This document shows, one piece after another, positions 8,069 to 16,642 of a stretch of 56,566 nt of DNA. Source of the stretch: Candidatus Dormiibacterota bacterium (lineage in GTDB: Bacteria > Chloroflexota > Dormibacteria > Dormibacterales > Dormibacteraceae); NCBI GenBank assembly GCA_003169845.1, contig PNAG01000022.1:1-56566 (forward strand), written 5' to 3'. The notes below the pieces were generated by a model that searched no databases, had not been told where the DNA came from, and saw only the letters and a list, made by a program, of their open reading frames with translations. Each line of letters starts with the position of its first letter. Within the stretch, counting starts at the first letter, position 1. The position numbers and the translations under genes were made by a program.

Positions 8069-8527
8069 TTGCAGCCTGTCGTCGGCGTCATCCTCGGCTC
8101 CAAGTCCGACCTGCCGCTGATGGAGTCGTGCGTCAAAGTTCTCGAGGAGCTCGGGATCGAGCACGAGGTCAAGGTTTGCTCCGCGCATCGCAATCCGCGA
8201 GGCGTGATGGAGTGGGCCTCGTCCGCGCGCGAGCGCGGGCTCAAGGTGGTCATCGCCGCGGCCGGCGGGGCGGCCCATCTGCCGGGCGTAGTCGCCGCCT
8301 GGACGGATCTGCCCGTGATTGGCGTGCCGGTGCCCACTCAGCACCTGGGCGGTGTCGACTCGCTCTACTCCATCGTGCAGATGCCGGCGGGGATCCCGGT
8401 CGCGACCGTCGCCATCGGTGAGGCGGGCGCCAAGAACGCCGCGTGGCTCGCGGCACGCATCCTCGCTTTGAACGACGCAGCGATTGAGCACCGCCACGCG
8501 GAAAAGCGAGCTGGCCTCGCCGGGTGA
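8069..8527 (+). CDS. purE: N5-carboxyaminoimidazole ribonucleotide mutase (class I PurE)
   Basis: A 152-residue PurE that interconverts N5-CAIR and CAIR. Motifs: [43 protein letters not shown] and the [14 protein letters not shown] tail strand. TTG 8069 is used as start: it immediately follows the purD stop and has a strong AGGAGG about 8 bases upstream inside purD. Class I PurE normally needs PurK to make N5-CAIR, but no purK is present here; purK may be elsewhere, or the enzyme could act as a class II-like carboxylase. The 3' end overlaps the carboxylase gene. Confidence 0.94.
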   Translation: MQPVVGVILGSKSDLPLMESCVKVLEELGIEHEVKVCSAHRNPRGVMEWASSARERGLKVVIAAAGGAAHLPGVVAAWTDLPVIGVPVPTQHLGGVDSLYSIVQMPAGIPVATVAIGEAGAKNAAWLAARILALNDAAIEHRHAEKRAGLAG

Positions 8528-10323
8528 TGGCGAAGAAGAAAGCGCGGGTACGGCTCGTCGACACCACGTTCCGCGACGCCCAGCAGTCGCTTCTCGGCGG
8601 CAATTTGCGGAGCGACGAGATCATCCCGATTGCCGCGAAGATGGACAAGATCGGCTTTGCCGCCATGGAGGCCTTCGGGGGCGCGACCTTCGAGACCCAA
8701 CTGCGCGCCCGCGAAGACCCGTGGGACTTTCTCCGCAAGCTGCGCAAGGTCACGCCGAACACTCCGATCCAGGCCCTGATCCGCGGGCAGAATCTCGTCG
8801 CCAAGCGCAACTTCGCGGACGACGTCGTCCAGCTCTTCGTCAAGCACGCGGCCAAATGCGGTGTCGACGTGTTTCGGGTCTTCGATCCGCTCAACGACCT
8901 GCGAAACATGGAAGCCGCCATCGGCGCGGCCCTCAAGGCCAGGAAGAAGGTGCAGGGTGCGCTGAGCTACGCCATCTCTCCCGCTCACAACATCGAGCTG
9001 TGGGGCTCCCTGGCCAAGGGCCTGGCGGACATGGGCTGCGAAGAGATCGTCATCAAGGACACCTCGGGACTGCTCAGCCCCCAGGCCACCTGGGAGCTCG
9101 TCACGGCGCTCAAGAGCGTGGTCAACGTGCCGATCGACGTCCACTCGCACTGCTCGAGCGGAATGGCGCCGATGGCTTACATGGCGGCGGTGGAAGCCGG
9201 CGCTGAGATCCTGGACGTCGCCATGTCGCCCCTCGCCTGGGGCACCTCGCAGCCGGCGGCCGAGAGCGTGGTCGCGGCGCTCCACGGAGGCGAGTACGAC
9301 ACAGGCCTCGACCTCGACACGATGTGGGACGTCCAACACGACGTGGAGGAGCTGAAGCGCCGGCATCTCGAGCACCTCAACCCGCTCGCCGACCGGGTCG
9401 ACGCCAGCATTCTCCGGTACCAAATGCCGGGCCAGATGCTGGAGGACATCTTTCATCAGCTCGCCGCTCACAACGCCGGCGGGCGCATCTCGGAGGTCAT
9501 GGAAGAAGCCAATCGCGTGCGCCGGGAGCTCGGATATCCACCGCTGGTCGCGCCCATCCGCCAGGTGATCGCGACGCAGGCGGTTTACAACGTGATCGGC
9601 GGCGAGCGTTACGCAACCGTGACGCAGGAGCTGAAGGATTACCTGCAGGGACTATTTGGACGCCCGCCGGTGCCCGCCGACCACGAGCTGCGCAGGCTCG
9701 TGCTCGGCCGCGAGGAGCCGATCACGATCCGGCCGGCGGACCTTCTCGAGCCCCAGGTCGAGAACTCTCGCCAGCAGGTCAGGAAGCTGGGCTACGAGCC
9801 AACCGACGACAACGTGCTGATCCACCTGATGTTTCCGAGCCTCGCCCAGGAATACCTGAGCGGACCGCCCGCGCCGACGGCCGACAAGTCAGGGCCGGAG
9901 CCGGTGGCTGCACCCAAGCCGGAGCAAGCTCGGGCTCCAGCTGAGGCCGCGGAGCCTTCGCCGGCCGCACCCGTCTCGACCGCGGAGTTCGACGTGGAGG
10001 TCGAGGGCGAGGTGTTCAAGGTGCGCGTCACCGGCGCCGGCATGATGGTCACGCCGGCCGGCGGCGCATCTCCCGGCGGCGCGAGCGCGGCTCCACTGCC
10101 GAAGACCGGCGAGGGCACCGTGATCGCTCCGATGCAGGGACTGATCATCAAGGTCCCCGTCAAGGCGGGCGACGAGGTGAAGCTGGGCGACGTTGTCGCG
10201 GTGCTCGAGGCGATGAAGATGCAGAACGACATCGTCACAACCGTTGCCGGTCGCGTCAGCCACGTCTACGTCAAGGAAGGCGAGGTCGTCAGCCCCAACC
10301 AGCCACTCCTCGCGGTGGGATGA
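8527..10323 (+). CDS. pycB: Pyruvate carboxylase subunit B (carboxyltransferase plus biotin carrier domain)
   Basis: About 598 residues. An N-terminal HMGL-like carboxyltransferase domain begins RLVDTTFRDAQQSLLG and carries metal-site residues in DTSGLL and VHSHCSSGMA. A PYC/OADA domain follows, then a Pro/Ala-rich linker (about 430-470) and a C-terminal biotinyl domain whose EAMKMQN Lys is 34 residues from the end. The arrangement fits PycB, oxaloacetate decarboxylase alpha or a transcarboxylase 5S fusion. Because the biotin carboxylase subunit follows and no sodium-pump beta or gamma subunits are nearby, two-subunit pyruvate carboxylase is most likely. ATG 8527 or GTG 8524; both touch the purE stop. 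Confidence 0.85.
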   Translation: MAKKKARVRLVDTTFRDAQQSLLGGNLRSDEIIPIAAKMDKIGFAAMEAFGGATFETQLRAREDPWDFLRKLRKVTPNTPIQALIRGQNLVAKRNFADDVVQLFVKHAAKCGVDVFRVFDPLNDLRNMEAAIGAALKARKKVQGALSYAISPAHNIELWGSLAKGLADMGCEEIVIKDTSGLLSPQATWELVTALKSVVNVPIDVHSHCSSGMAPMAYMAAVEAGAEILDVAMSPLAWGTSQPAAESVVAALHGGEYDTGLDLDTMWDVQHDVEELKRRHLEHLNPLADRVDASILRYQMPGQMLEDIFHQLAAHNAGGRISEVMEEANRVRRELGYPPLVAPIRQVIATQAVYNVIGGERYATVTQELKDYLQGLFGRPPVPADHELRRLVLGREEPITIRPADLLEPQVENSRQQVRKLGYEPTDDNVLIHLMFPSLAQEYLSGPPAPTADKSGPEPVAAPKPEQARAPAEAAEPSPAAPVSTAEFDVEVEGEVFKVRVTGAGMMVTPAGGASPGGASAAPLPKTGEGTVIAPMQGLIIKVPVKAGDEVKLGDVVAVLEAMKMQNDIVTTVAGRVSHVYVKEGEVVSPNQPLLAVG

Positions 10324-11774
10324 AAAGAAAACTCTTTAACAAAATTCTCGTCGCCAATCGCGGCGAGATCGCGATCCGGGTCATGCGGGCATGTCGCGAG
10401 CTCGGCATCGCCACAGCGGCGGTCTACTCGGACGCCGATCGCAACGCGATCCATGTTCGCTATGCCGACGAGGCCCATCACATCGGCGCCGCTCCTCCCA
10501 CCGAGTCCTACCTCCAACTGGAGCGCATCGTCAAGGTCGCGCACGACTGCGGCGCCGACGCGATTCACCCTGGCTATGGGTTTCTTTCCGAAAAGCCGGC
10601 CTTCCCGGATGCATGTGAAGCCGTAGGCATCCGCTTTATCGGGCCGCCCGCGTCGGCGATGCGCGCGCTCAGCTCAAAGGTGGCGGCGCGAAAGCTCGCC
10701 GTAGCCCACGGCGTGCCCGTCACTCCCGGCAGCGGCGCAGTTGACCCGTCAACCGCCCTTGCCGCGGCGCATGCGATCGGCTTCCCGGTCATGGTCAAGC
10801 CGTCGGGCGGCGGAGGCGGCATCGGGATGAAGGTGGTGGAGTCGGAGCACGAGCTGGTCGCCACGATCGAGAGCAGCGCGCAGGCTGCGCGCTCGGCGTT
10901 CGGCGACCCGACCGTCTACCTGGAGCGGTACATCCGCAAGCCGCGGCACATCGAGATCCAGGTGATCTGCGACACCCACGGCAACGCGGTGCACCTGGGC
11001 GAGCGCGAGTGCTCGATCCAACGCCGCCACCAGAAGATCATGGAAGAGACGCCGTCGCCCGTCGTAACCGCTGAGCTGCGCGCCGCGATGGGCGAGGCGG
11101 CGATCCGTGCCGTCAAGGCAGCCGGCTATGTCAATGCGGGAACGGTCGAGTTCATCTTCAATGAGGGGGAGTTCTACTTCCTGGAGGTCAACGCGCGGCT
11201 CCAGGTCGAGCATCCGATCACGGAAGCCGTGACCGGAATCGATATCGTCAAGGAGCAGATCCGCGTCGCTGCGGGGCTTGAGCTCAGCTTCGCGCAGGCC
11301 GATGTGGCCTGGAGAGGCCACGCGATCGAGATGCGCATCAACGCGGAAGATCCGCTGCGAAAGTTCATGCCCAATCCCAAGCGAATCAGCCGCTGGGTCG
11401 CCCCAGCCGGCCCTGGCGTCCGCGTCGACTCGGGTTTCGGTCCTGGGTCGGACGTACCGCCCAACTACGACTCGCTCGTCGCCAAGTTGATCGTCTACGG
11501 CGGCGACCGCGCCGAGGCGATCGCGAGGGCCGGCCGCGCATTGCGCGAGTTCGTCGTGGTCGGTCCCGCGACGACGATCAGCTATCACCGCGCGATCCTG
11601 GAGAACCCGGATTTCCGCTCCGGCAACCTGAGCACGCGTTTCATCGACGATCATCCGAACCTGGTCGAGCAAGCGCGAAAGCTGGCGACCGACGTCTCGC
11701 CCTTCGACTACGGGCCGGATCCGCGCCACGTCGCCGCGGCCGCGGCCGCGGTTGCCGCGGTGGTGAGCAGATAG
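10320..11774 (+). CDS. pycA: Biotin carboxylase subunit (pyruvate or acetyl-CoA carboxylase)
   Basis: A 484-residue ATP-grasp biotin carboxylase that carboxylates the biotin of PycB using bicarbonate and ATP. Motifs: ILVANRGEIAIRVMRA at the N-terminus, HPGYGFLSE, the Gly-rich ATP loop KPSGGGGGIGMK, ERECSIQRRHQK and EVNARLQVEHPITE. It is slightly longer than a typical AccC (about 450) and ends in an Ala-rich tail encoded by a GCGGCC-type simple repeat (about 11735-11760). ATG 10320 overlaps the pycB stop (ATGA), which supports a stoichiometric pair. An acetyl-CoA carboxylase role cannot be excluded from sequence alone. Confidence 0.88.
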   Translation: MKRKLFNKILVANRGEIAIRVMRACRELGIATAAVYSDADRNAIHVRYADEAHHIGAAPPTESYLQLERIVKVAHDCGADAIHPGYGFLSEKPAFPDACEAVGIRFIGPPASAMRALSSKVAARKLAVAHGVPVTPGSGAVDPSTALAAAHAIGFPVMVKPSGGGGGIGMKVVESEHELVATIESSAQAARSAFGDPTVYLERYIRKPRHIEIQVICDTHGNAVHLGERECSIQRRHQKIMEETPSPVVTAELRAAMGEAAIRAVKAAGYVNAGTVEFIFNEGEFYFLEVNARLQVEHPITEAVTGIDIVKEQIRVAAGLELSFAQADVAWRGHAIEMRINAEDPLRKFMPNPKRISRWVAPAGPGVRVDSGFGPGSDVPPNYDSLVAKLIVYGGDRAEAIARAGRALREFVVVGPATTISYHRAILENPDFRSGNLSTRFIDDHPNLVEQARKLATDVSPFDYGPDPRHVAAAAAAVAAVVSR

Positions 11775-11866
11775 CCGGCCTCGAGCACCCGAAGGACGGT
11801 CGGCCGTTCAAGGTCGTCTCGAGCGCGGTCGCGGGCCGTTCCGGACCGTTTGCCCTGCGCGAAGAC

Positions 11867-12334
11867 GTGATCCGCTTTCCGGATGGCTCCGAAGCGCTCT
11901 ACACGGTGCTGGCCAACCCGGATTCGGCTTTTGTCGTCCCTTACTTCGACAACGGAGACACGGTCCTGGTCCGCCAGTGGAGGCATGCCTGGGACGAGTC
12001 GTCGTGGGAGGTTCCCGCCGGCACTTTCAACGAGGGAGAGGATCCGCTGGAATGCGCGCGGCGGGAGCTGGCCGAGGAGACGGGGTTGGTCGCGTCCCGC
12101 TACAGGTCGCTGGGCATCGTGCACGGCGCGGCGTTCCTGACCGGCCGGGCGCACATGTTCATCGCGGAGTCGATCACGGAGACGGACCGCAACCCGGAGA
12201 CCTATGAGCAGGACATGGAGGTCCTACGCCTGCCTTTCGCCGAGGCTTTCGAGGCTGCGCTGAGCGGCCAGATCGCGCACTCGGGCTCCGTCACCGCGCT
12301 CACCCGCGCGGCTCGAACCCTCAACCTGATCTAG
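11867..12334 (+). CDS. NUDIX hydrolase (ADP-ribose pyrophosphatase-like)
   Basis: NUDIX hydrolase with a complete box GTFNEGEDPLECARRELAEE followed by TGL, matching GX5EX7REUXEEXGU; WEVPAG just before it is typical of ADP-ribose/NDP-sugar pyrophosphatases. From GTG 11867 the protein has 155 residues. The preceding in-frame segment (FKVVSSAVAGRSGPFALRED) looks like the normal first strands of the family, and the frame is open back into the pycA tail with no ATG, GTG or TTG. The true start may therefore be upstream and non-standard (an ATA at 11771-11773 overlaps the pycA TAG). Its stop overlaps the convergent anti-sigma-like gene by 4 bases. Confidence 0.85.
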   Translation: MIRFPDGSEALYTVLANPDSAFVVPYFDNGDTVLVRQWRHAWDESSWEVPAGTFNEGEDPLECARRELAEETGLVASRYRSLGIVHGAAFLTGRAHMFIAESITETDRNPETYEQDMEVLRLPFAEAFEAALSGQIAHSGSVTALTRAARTLNLI

Positions 12335-14556
12335 CTGCTGGGCGTAGAGCTCGGGCTCGCGGCAGGCGTTGGAGTCGGGGTCGGCGATGCGGGGCCCGGC
12401 GAGGCGCTCACTATCCCACCGTTCTTCTGGTCCGGCTTGTTCTTGATGACCGGGCCGATCAGCTGGAGGTCGTATTCCGCGGCGACGTTGTGGCCGAGGA
12501 CGTCGCGCAGGGTGGTCTGGACGACCAGCTGGTACTGCGCCCCGGCCTTCAAAGCGAGCCCGCTGACAGTCACTGTCCGCTTCGAGTAGGAGGTGTTGAC
12601 GTCGAGCAGCCGGCCCTTGGCGTCGAGCACGTGCACGGCGTCCGCCACTGTGCCGGGGTCTAGATCGCTGTCGAATGTGATCTGGATACTGTCGACCGCC
12701 ACGACCACTCCGACGACCTCCGCGCCTTTGCCCAGGTTGCGGCGCGCTCCGCCTACCACCTGGTCGATGAGGAACTGCCTGGTCGTCGCGTCTCGGACCA
12801 CGGTGAGCGTCTCCTCGAAGTCGGCGACGTCGAGCTTCCCGCGCGTCAGCACGATGCGGACGACGAAGGTCGCGGTATCGGGCTGCGTTCCGGTGGCCGC
12901 CGAGGCGAGGATGTAGAACCGGGAGAAGAACGGATCGCCGTTGATGATGAGGTTCAGGCCTCCGCCGGCATACGCCTGCTTGCCGTTGGCGTCGAGGAGC
13001 GCGGTGGCCTGGTCCGCCTCGACCTTCTGCCGCGCTTGCATGAACGAGTTGACCACGGCGGTCGCCTGGTCGAGCACGGTCGGTACCGGCGGCAGCGCGG
13101 GGGCGGATGCGGTCCAGACGGCGCCGCCCCGGAAGAAGGTAAACGCCGCCCCGTTGGGTGCCCACACCGGCAGCCGGTACGTGCCGTTGGCCAGCTTCGT
13201 CAAGTTGGAGCCGTCGGGGCGGGCCTGGTACAGGTCGGTCTCGCTCCCGAGCAGGATCGCGTCCTGGCTCGACCAGCTCGCATCTCCGCCAGGCACAGTG
13301 GCCACGCTGTTGCCCTGGGTGTCCGAAATCGCGATGTTGCCGCCGGCGCTCGAGTACATGACCTGGGTACCGCTCGGCGACCAGCCATCAAAGACGGTGT
13401 TCGCCTGTCCGACCTGGACGCTCTTGGCGGAAGTCAGGTCCAGCAGGAACAGGTTCTGGTCCTGGCGGTACGCGGCGTGGGTGCCGTCGGGCGCGATCGA
13501 GAGGACGCTGACGGTTCCGGTGGCCGGGAGCGGCGCGAGCTGTGCCGGGCCGTTGGCGCCCTGCGCGTAGACGCCATCCGCCGCCGCCCAAACCACCGTG
13601 TCCTTGGTCCAGCCGACCAGCAGTGGAGCGGGCTTGACCGCGAGTTCAGCAGTCGTGCCGGCCGCGAATGTGAGGACCTCGATCTTCCCGCCGCGGATAT
13701 AGGCCAGCCGGTCTCCGGCCGGCGCGATGGCAGGAGACGAAACACCATCAGGGGCGACGGTGCTCACGTCCCCACCCTTGGCCGGGATCGCTACGAGCGC
13801 GCCAGTGGAGTTGAGGAAGTAGACGGTGGACGAGTCGCCAGACCATTGAACGGCTGCGATCGCAAGGTTCCCTCCCAGCGGCGCGAGCTGGCGCTCGCCA
13901 GTCAGCAACGACGACGGGCTGGCGGGAGCGCGGGGCGTCGGCGAGGGCGAAGGAGTCGGTGGCGCCGGCGGCTGCGTGACGAACGTGATCGTCTGCGCCG
14001 AGTTCAAGGACTGGCCCGAAGCGGTTTTGGCCGTAGCGCCAATCGTCACCTGGTACTGCGTATACGGCGCCAGGTTGCCGCTCGTCGGCTGGACGGCCAG
14101 GGTGTTGGACTGCCACGAGAACGTCACGGTGGTCGCAGGCGTGATCTGCACCGCCGCCTCGGTGGACGGGTGATTCATCGCCTGGTTGAAATTGATCAGG
14201 ATCGGCTGCTGCAGCGCGACGGCGCGGCTGCCGTCCACCGGGCTCTGGACGAAGATCTGGTTGAAACCGGCGCTCTGCTGCGTCGCCATGATCACCACAA
14301 CCACGGCGATCAACACGAGACCTGCGGTCGCGCCGACCCACGCCAGGCCGGGAGGCGCGAACACGCGCCGCCACAGCGACGGCCGGCCCTCGCCCATGTC
14401 CCACGCCTGCTGCATGAGCTGCCGGCGAAGACCTGAACGGAACGCGTCGTCGAGCGGCGGCTCCGCGCGTCGCGTCGCGCTCAGCAGCGCCCCAAGGCGC
14501 TGCAGCTCTTCGTCCTGCAGGACGTCGTCGAGCTCCGGATCGTGGTATGCGTTCAT
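12331..14556 (-). CDS. Membrane-anchored anti-sigma-like protein with Ig-like and beta-propeller domains
   Basis: A 741-residue single-pass protein. The cytoplasmic N-terminus (1-70, acidic, DELQRLGALL-type helices) probably holds the sigma factor. One membrane helix follows (71-91, LAWVGATAGLVLIAVVVV), then an Ig-like SbsA/Big_5 domain (about 98-195), a Pro/Ser/Thr linker, a WD40/TolB-like propeller (about 220-485), an NTF2-like region (about 500-610), a second Big_5 domain (about 615-710) and a Pro/Thr/Ser tail. No HxxxCxxC zinc motif is present, so this is not a ZAS-type anti-sigma; the assignment rests on its 4-base overlap with the ECF sigma gene and its topology. The outer part may sense or bind wall or surface material. 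Confidence 0.75.
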   Translation of the reverse strand: MNAYHDPELDDVLQDEELQRLGALLSATRRAEPPLDDAFRSGLRRQLMQQAWDMGEGRPSLWRRVFAPPGLAWVGATAGLVLIAVVVVIMATQQSAGFNQIFVQSPVDGSRAVALQQPILINFNQAMNHPSTEAAVQITPATTVTFSWQSNTLAVQPTSGNLAPYTQYQVTIGATAKTASGQSLNSAQTITFVTQPPAPPTPSPSPTPRAPASPSSLLTGERQLAPLGGNLAIAAVQWSGDSSTVYFLNSTGALVAIPAKGGDVSTVAPDGVSSPAIAPAGDRLAYIRGGKIEVLTFAAGTTAELAVKPAPLLVGWTKDTVVWAAADGVYAQGANGPAQLAPLPATGTVSVLSIAPDGTHAAYRQDQNLFLLDLTSAKSVQVGQANTVFDGWSPSGTQVMYSSAGGNIAISDTQGNSVATVPGGDASWSSQDAILLGSETDLYQARPDGSNLTKLANGTYRLPVWAPNGAAFTFFRGGAVWTASAPALPPVPTVLDQATAVVNSFMQARQKVEADQATALLDANGKQAYAGGGLNLIINGDPFFSRFYILASAATGTQPDTATFVVRIVLTRGKLDVADFEETLTVVRDATTRQFLIDQVVGGARRNLGKGAEVVGVVVAVDSIQITFDSDLDPGTVADAVHVLDAKGRLLDVNTSYSKRTVTVSGLALKAGAQYQLVVQTTLRDVLGHNVAAEYDLQLIGPVIKNKPDQKNGGIVSASPGPASPTPTPTPAASPSSTPSS

Positions 14557-15110
14557 TCGACCGGCCTCAGGGTGTCGGCCTCTTCGCGGAGCCGGCTCAC
14601 ACCACGATGGATGAGGAGCTTCACCGCGCCCGGCGATTTGCCCATAGCGAGCGCGATGTCCTCGATCTTCATGTCCTCCTGGAACTTGAGCACCAGCGCG
14701 GTGCGCTGTTGGGGTGGGAGCGACTCGACCAATCCCCAGATGCGCCGCAGCTCGTCGCGGTGAGCCGCGAGCTCTTCGAGGGCAGGTCCGGCGACGGACA
14801 GGTCGTGGAAGTCATCGAGCGTCTGCGCCGGCCGGAGCGTCCTGTACCGGTCCGCGATGGCGTTGACTGCGATCTGGTACAGCCAGGCAGCAAAAGGACG
14901 CCCCGTGTCCTGGTACCGGGGCATAGCCTTCAGAGCTTTCATGAAAATCTCCGAAGTGACGTCTTCTGCCGCTGTTTGTTCCCTCACTCTTGAATACACG
15001 AACCGGTAGATCTGCTGAAAGTGCCGGTCGTAGAGCGCCCCGAACTGGCGGGGGTCCCGCCTCGCTCGCTCGACGAGCTCACGCTCGTCGTCCCGGGTCG
15101 GGTCGCTCAC
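14553..15110 (-). CDS. ECF-type RNA polymerase sigma factor
   Basis: A 185-residue sigma-70 factor of the extracytoplasmic function group. Region 2 spans FGALYDRHFQQIYRFVYSRV through AAWLYQIAVNAIADRYR; region 4 spans LPPQQRTALVLKFQEDMKIEDIALAMGKSPGAVKLLIHRGVSRLR. The GTG start at 15110 is preceded by weak GGG. Its stop overlaps the start of the membrane anti-sigma-like gene (ATGA), the classical sigma/anti-sigma arrangement. An ECF-like promoter (GTAACC, 16-base spacer, CGTTT) lies just upstream on the same strand and suggests autoregulation. Confidence 0.93.
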   Translation of the reverse strand: MSDPTRDDERELVERARRDPRQFGALYDRHFQQIYRFVYSRVREQTAAEDVTSEIFMKALKAMPRYQDTGRPFAAWLYQIAVNAIADRYRTLRPAQTLDDFHDLSVAGPALEELAAHRDELRRIWGLVESLPPQQRTALVLKFQEDMKIEDIALAMGKSPGAVKLLIHRGVSRLREEADTLRPVE

Positions 15111-15134
15111 TGGCCCTTCAGCCTGTGCCGTTTC

Positions 15135-15161
15135 AAACGGGGGCCTGAGTGAGGTGGTTAC
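15135..15161 (-). promoter_or_regulatory. Candidate ECF-type autoregulatory promoter
   Basis: On the minus strand GTAACC (15161-15156), a 16-base spacer, then CGTTT (15139-15135). This resembles the GGAAC-N16/17-CGTT pattern of many ECF sigma promoters and lies about 25 bases before the sigma gene's GTG. Assignment by pattern only. Confidence 0.35.
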
Positions 15162-15288
15162 GAGGCTCGGTCATAAAGGGCTTGATTATCGAGGGGAGAG
15201 CCGGGTTCGCCTCGCCCAAGGCATATTCCCACAGCATCTTGGGCCCGAGATCTTCGCGCCTACCAGATCTGCTTCCGCCTGCCGCCCG

Positions 15289-15294
15289 TATAAT
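15289..15294 (+). promoter_or_regulatory. -10 box of the purB operon
   Basis: Perfect TATAAT; no convincing -35 box is seen 16-18 bases upstream. Predicted transcript start near 15301, giving a leader of about 33 bases with GGGAG (15319-15323) before the TTG start of purB. It would drive the nine-gene purB-to-purH run. Confidence 0.5.
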
Positions 15295-15334
15295 CGTCCG
15301 GTCGCCCATTGACCACTGGGAGCCGGCACTTTTC

Positions 15335-16642
15335 TTGATCGAGCGATACTCTCCGCCTGCGATCCGGGCGATCTGGTCTGACCAGCACCGCCTGGAGCTG
15401 TGGCTCCGCATCGAGATCCTCGCATGCGAGGCCTGGGCGAGCCTCGGCCGCATCCCTGCCTCCGCCCTGCCGAAGATCCGGAAGGGCACGTTCGACAAGG
15501 ACAGGATCGCGGAGGTCGAGAGCCGGGTCGGGCACGACGTGGTGGCGTTTCTCACGGTTCTCAACGAATCGATCGGCCAGCCTGAGGCGCGCTACGTGCA
15601 TCTCGGCATGACGAGCCAGGATCTCAACGACACTTCGATGGCGGTGCAGTTGGTCGAGTCGGCGCGGATCATCGCCGGCGACCTCGCGGCCGTGCGCGAC
15701 GCGGCGGCCGAGCTCGCCGTCCGCCACCGCCGCACGCTGATGGCGGGCCGCACGCACGGCGTGGTGGCCGAGCCGACCACGTTCGGTTTCAAGGTGGCGG
15801 GCTGGGTCGCGGAGCTCGACCGGGCGCAGGAACGCCTGACGCGCGCCACCGAAGAGGTCGCGGTCGGGCGCGTTAGCGGTGCGGTCGGCACGCACGCCAC
15901 CGTCGACCCCAAGGTCGAAGAGCATGTCTGCAAAGAGCTCGGTCTGGTGCCCGATATGGTGTCGACCCAGGTGGTCGCGCGCGATCGGCACGCGAGCTTC
16001 ATGTCGGCGCTCGCGCTGGTGGCCGGGACGCTGGAGCGGATCGCGACGGAGATCCGGCACCTTCAGCGGAGCGAGGTCGGCGAGGCGTTCGAGCCTTTCG
16101 GCAGGGAGCAGAAGGGCAGCTCGGCAATGCCACACAAGCGCAACCCGGTCCTCACCGAGCGGGTGTCTGGGCTGGCGCGCGTGGTGCGAGGACAGCTGGT
16201 CACCGCGCTCGAGAACACCGCGCTCTGGCACGAGCGCGACATCAGCCATTCGTCCGCTGAACGCATCATTTTCCCGGACGCGTGCGCGGTGGTGGACTAC
16301 ATGTCCCAGGAGATGGCCAAGGTCCTGCGCGGCCTCGAGGTCCGTCCCGAAAGGATGCTGCGCAACCTGCATTTCGGCGGCGATGTGGTCTTCTCGCAGC
16401 GGGTGCTGCTGGCCCTCGTCGACAGCGGAATGTCACGGGAGGACGCGTATCTCATCGTTCAGAAAGCGGCGATGCGAGCCATGGATGAGGACGGCGCCGG
16501 CTTCCGCAAGCTGCTGGAGAAAGACACTGAGGTGATGGCGCGTATAGGCTCAAAGCTCGATGAGGTGTTCGATCCATGGACCGGGCTGGAGCACACGGAC
16601 CTGGCCTACGATCGTTTGGGTCTGGGCGTGAAGGCGAAATGA
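15335..16642 (+). CDS. purB: Adenylosuccinate lyase
   Basis: A 435-residue lyase acting twice in purine synthesis, cleaving SAICAR to AICAR and adenylosuccinate to AMP. It belongs to the fumarase/aspartase superfamily; the signature loop SSAMPHKRNP is intact, and the TSQDLNDTSMAVQL and GRTHGVVAEPTTFGFK regions provide other active-site residues. TTG 15335 is chosen because IERYSPPAIRAIWSDQHRL directly after it is the conserved N-terminus; the frame is open about 60 codons further but that stretch contains the TATAAT promoter. It overlaps purC by ATGA and heads the purB-purC-purS-purQ-purL-purF-purM-purN-purH run. Confidence 0.95.
   Translation: MIERYSPPAIRAIWSDQHRLELWLRIEILACEAWASLGRIPASALPKIRKGTFDKDRIAEVESRVGHDVVAFLTVLNESIGQPEARYVHLGMTSQDLNDTSMAVQLVESARIIAGDLAAVRDAAAELAVRHRRTLMAGRTHGVVAEPTTFGFKVAGWVAELDRAQERLTRATEEVAVGRVSGAVGTHATVDPKVEEHVCKELGLVPDMVSTQVVARDRHASFMSALALVAGTLERIATEIRHLQRSEVGEAFEPFGREQKGSSAMPHKRNPVLTERVSGLARVVRGQLVTALENTALWHERDISHSSAERIIFPDACAVVDYMSQEMAKVLRGLEVRPERMLRNLHFGGDVVFSQRVLLALVDSGMSREDAYLIVQKAAMRAMDEDGAGFRKLLEKDTEVMARIGSKLDEVFDPWTGLEHTDLAYDRLGLGVKAK

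Noticed and set aside
5717..8497. A 926-codon open frame on the minus strand opposite guaA/purD/purE
   Set aside because: It lies wholly antisense to three well-identified genes and its translation is rich in Arg, His and Asp with no domain pattern, as expected of a shadow frame in GC-rich DNA.
11735..11760. GCGGCC simple repeat
   Set aside because: It encodes an Ala-rich tail of the biotin carboxylase in frame; short low-complexity sequence of this kind is ordinary in GC-rich genomes.
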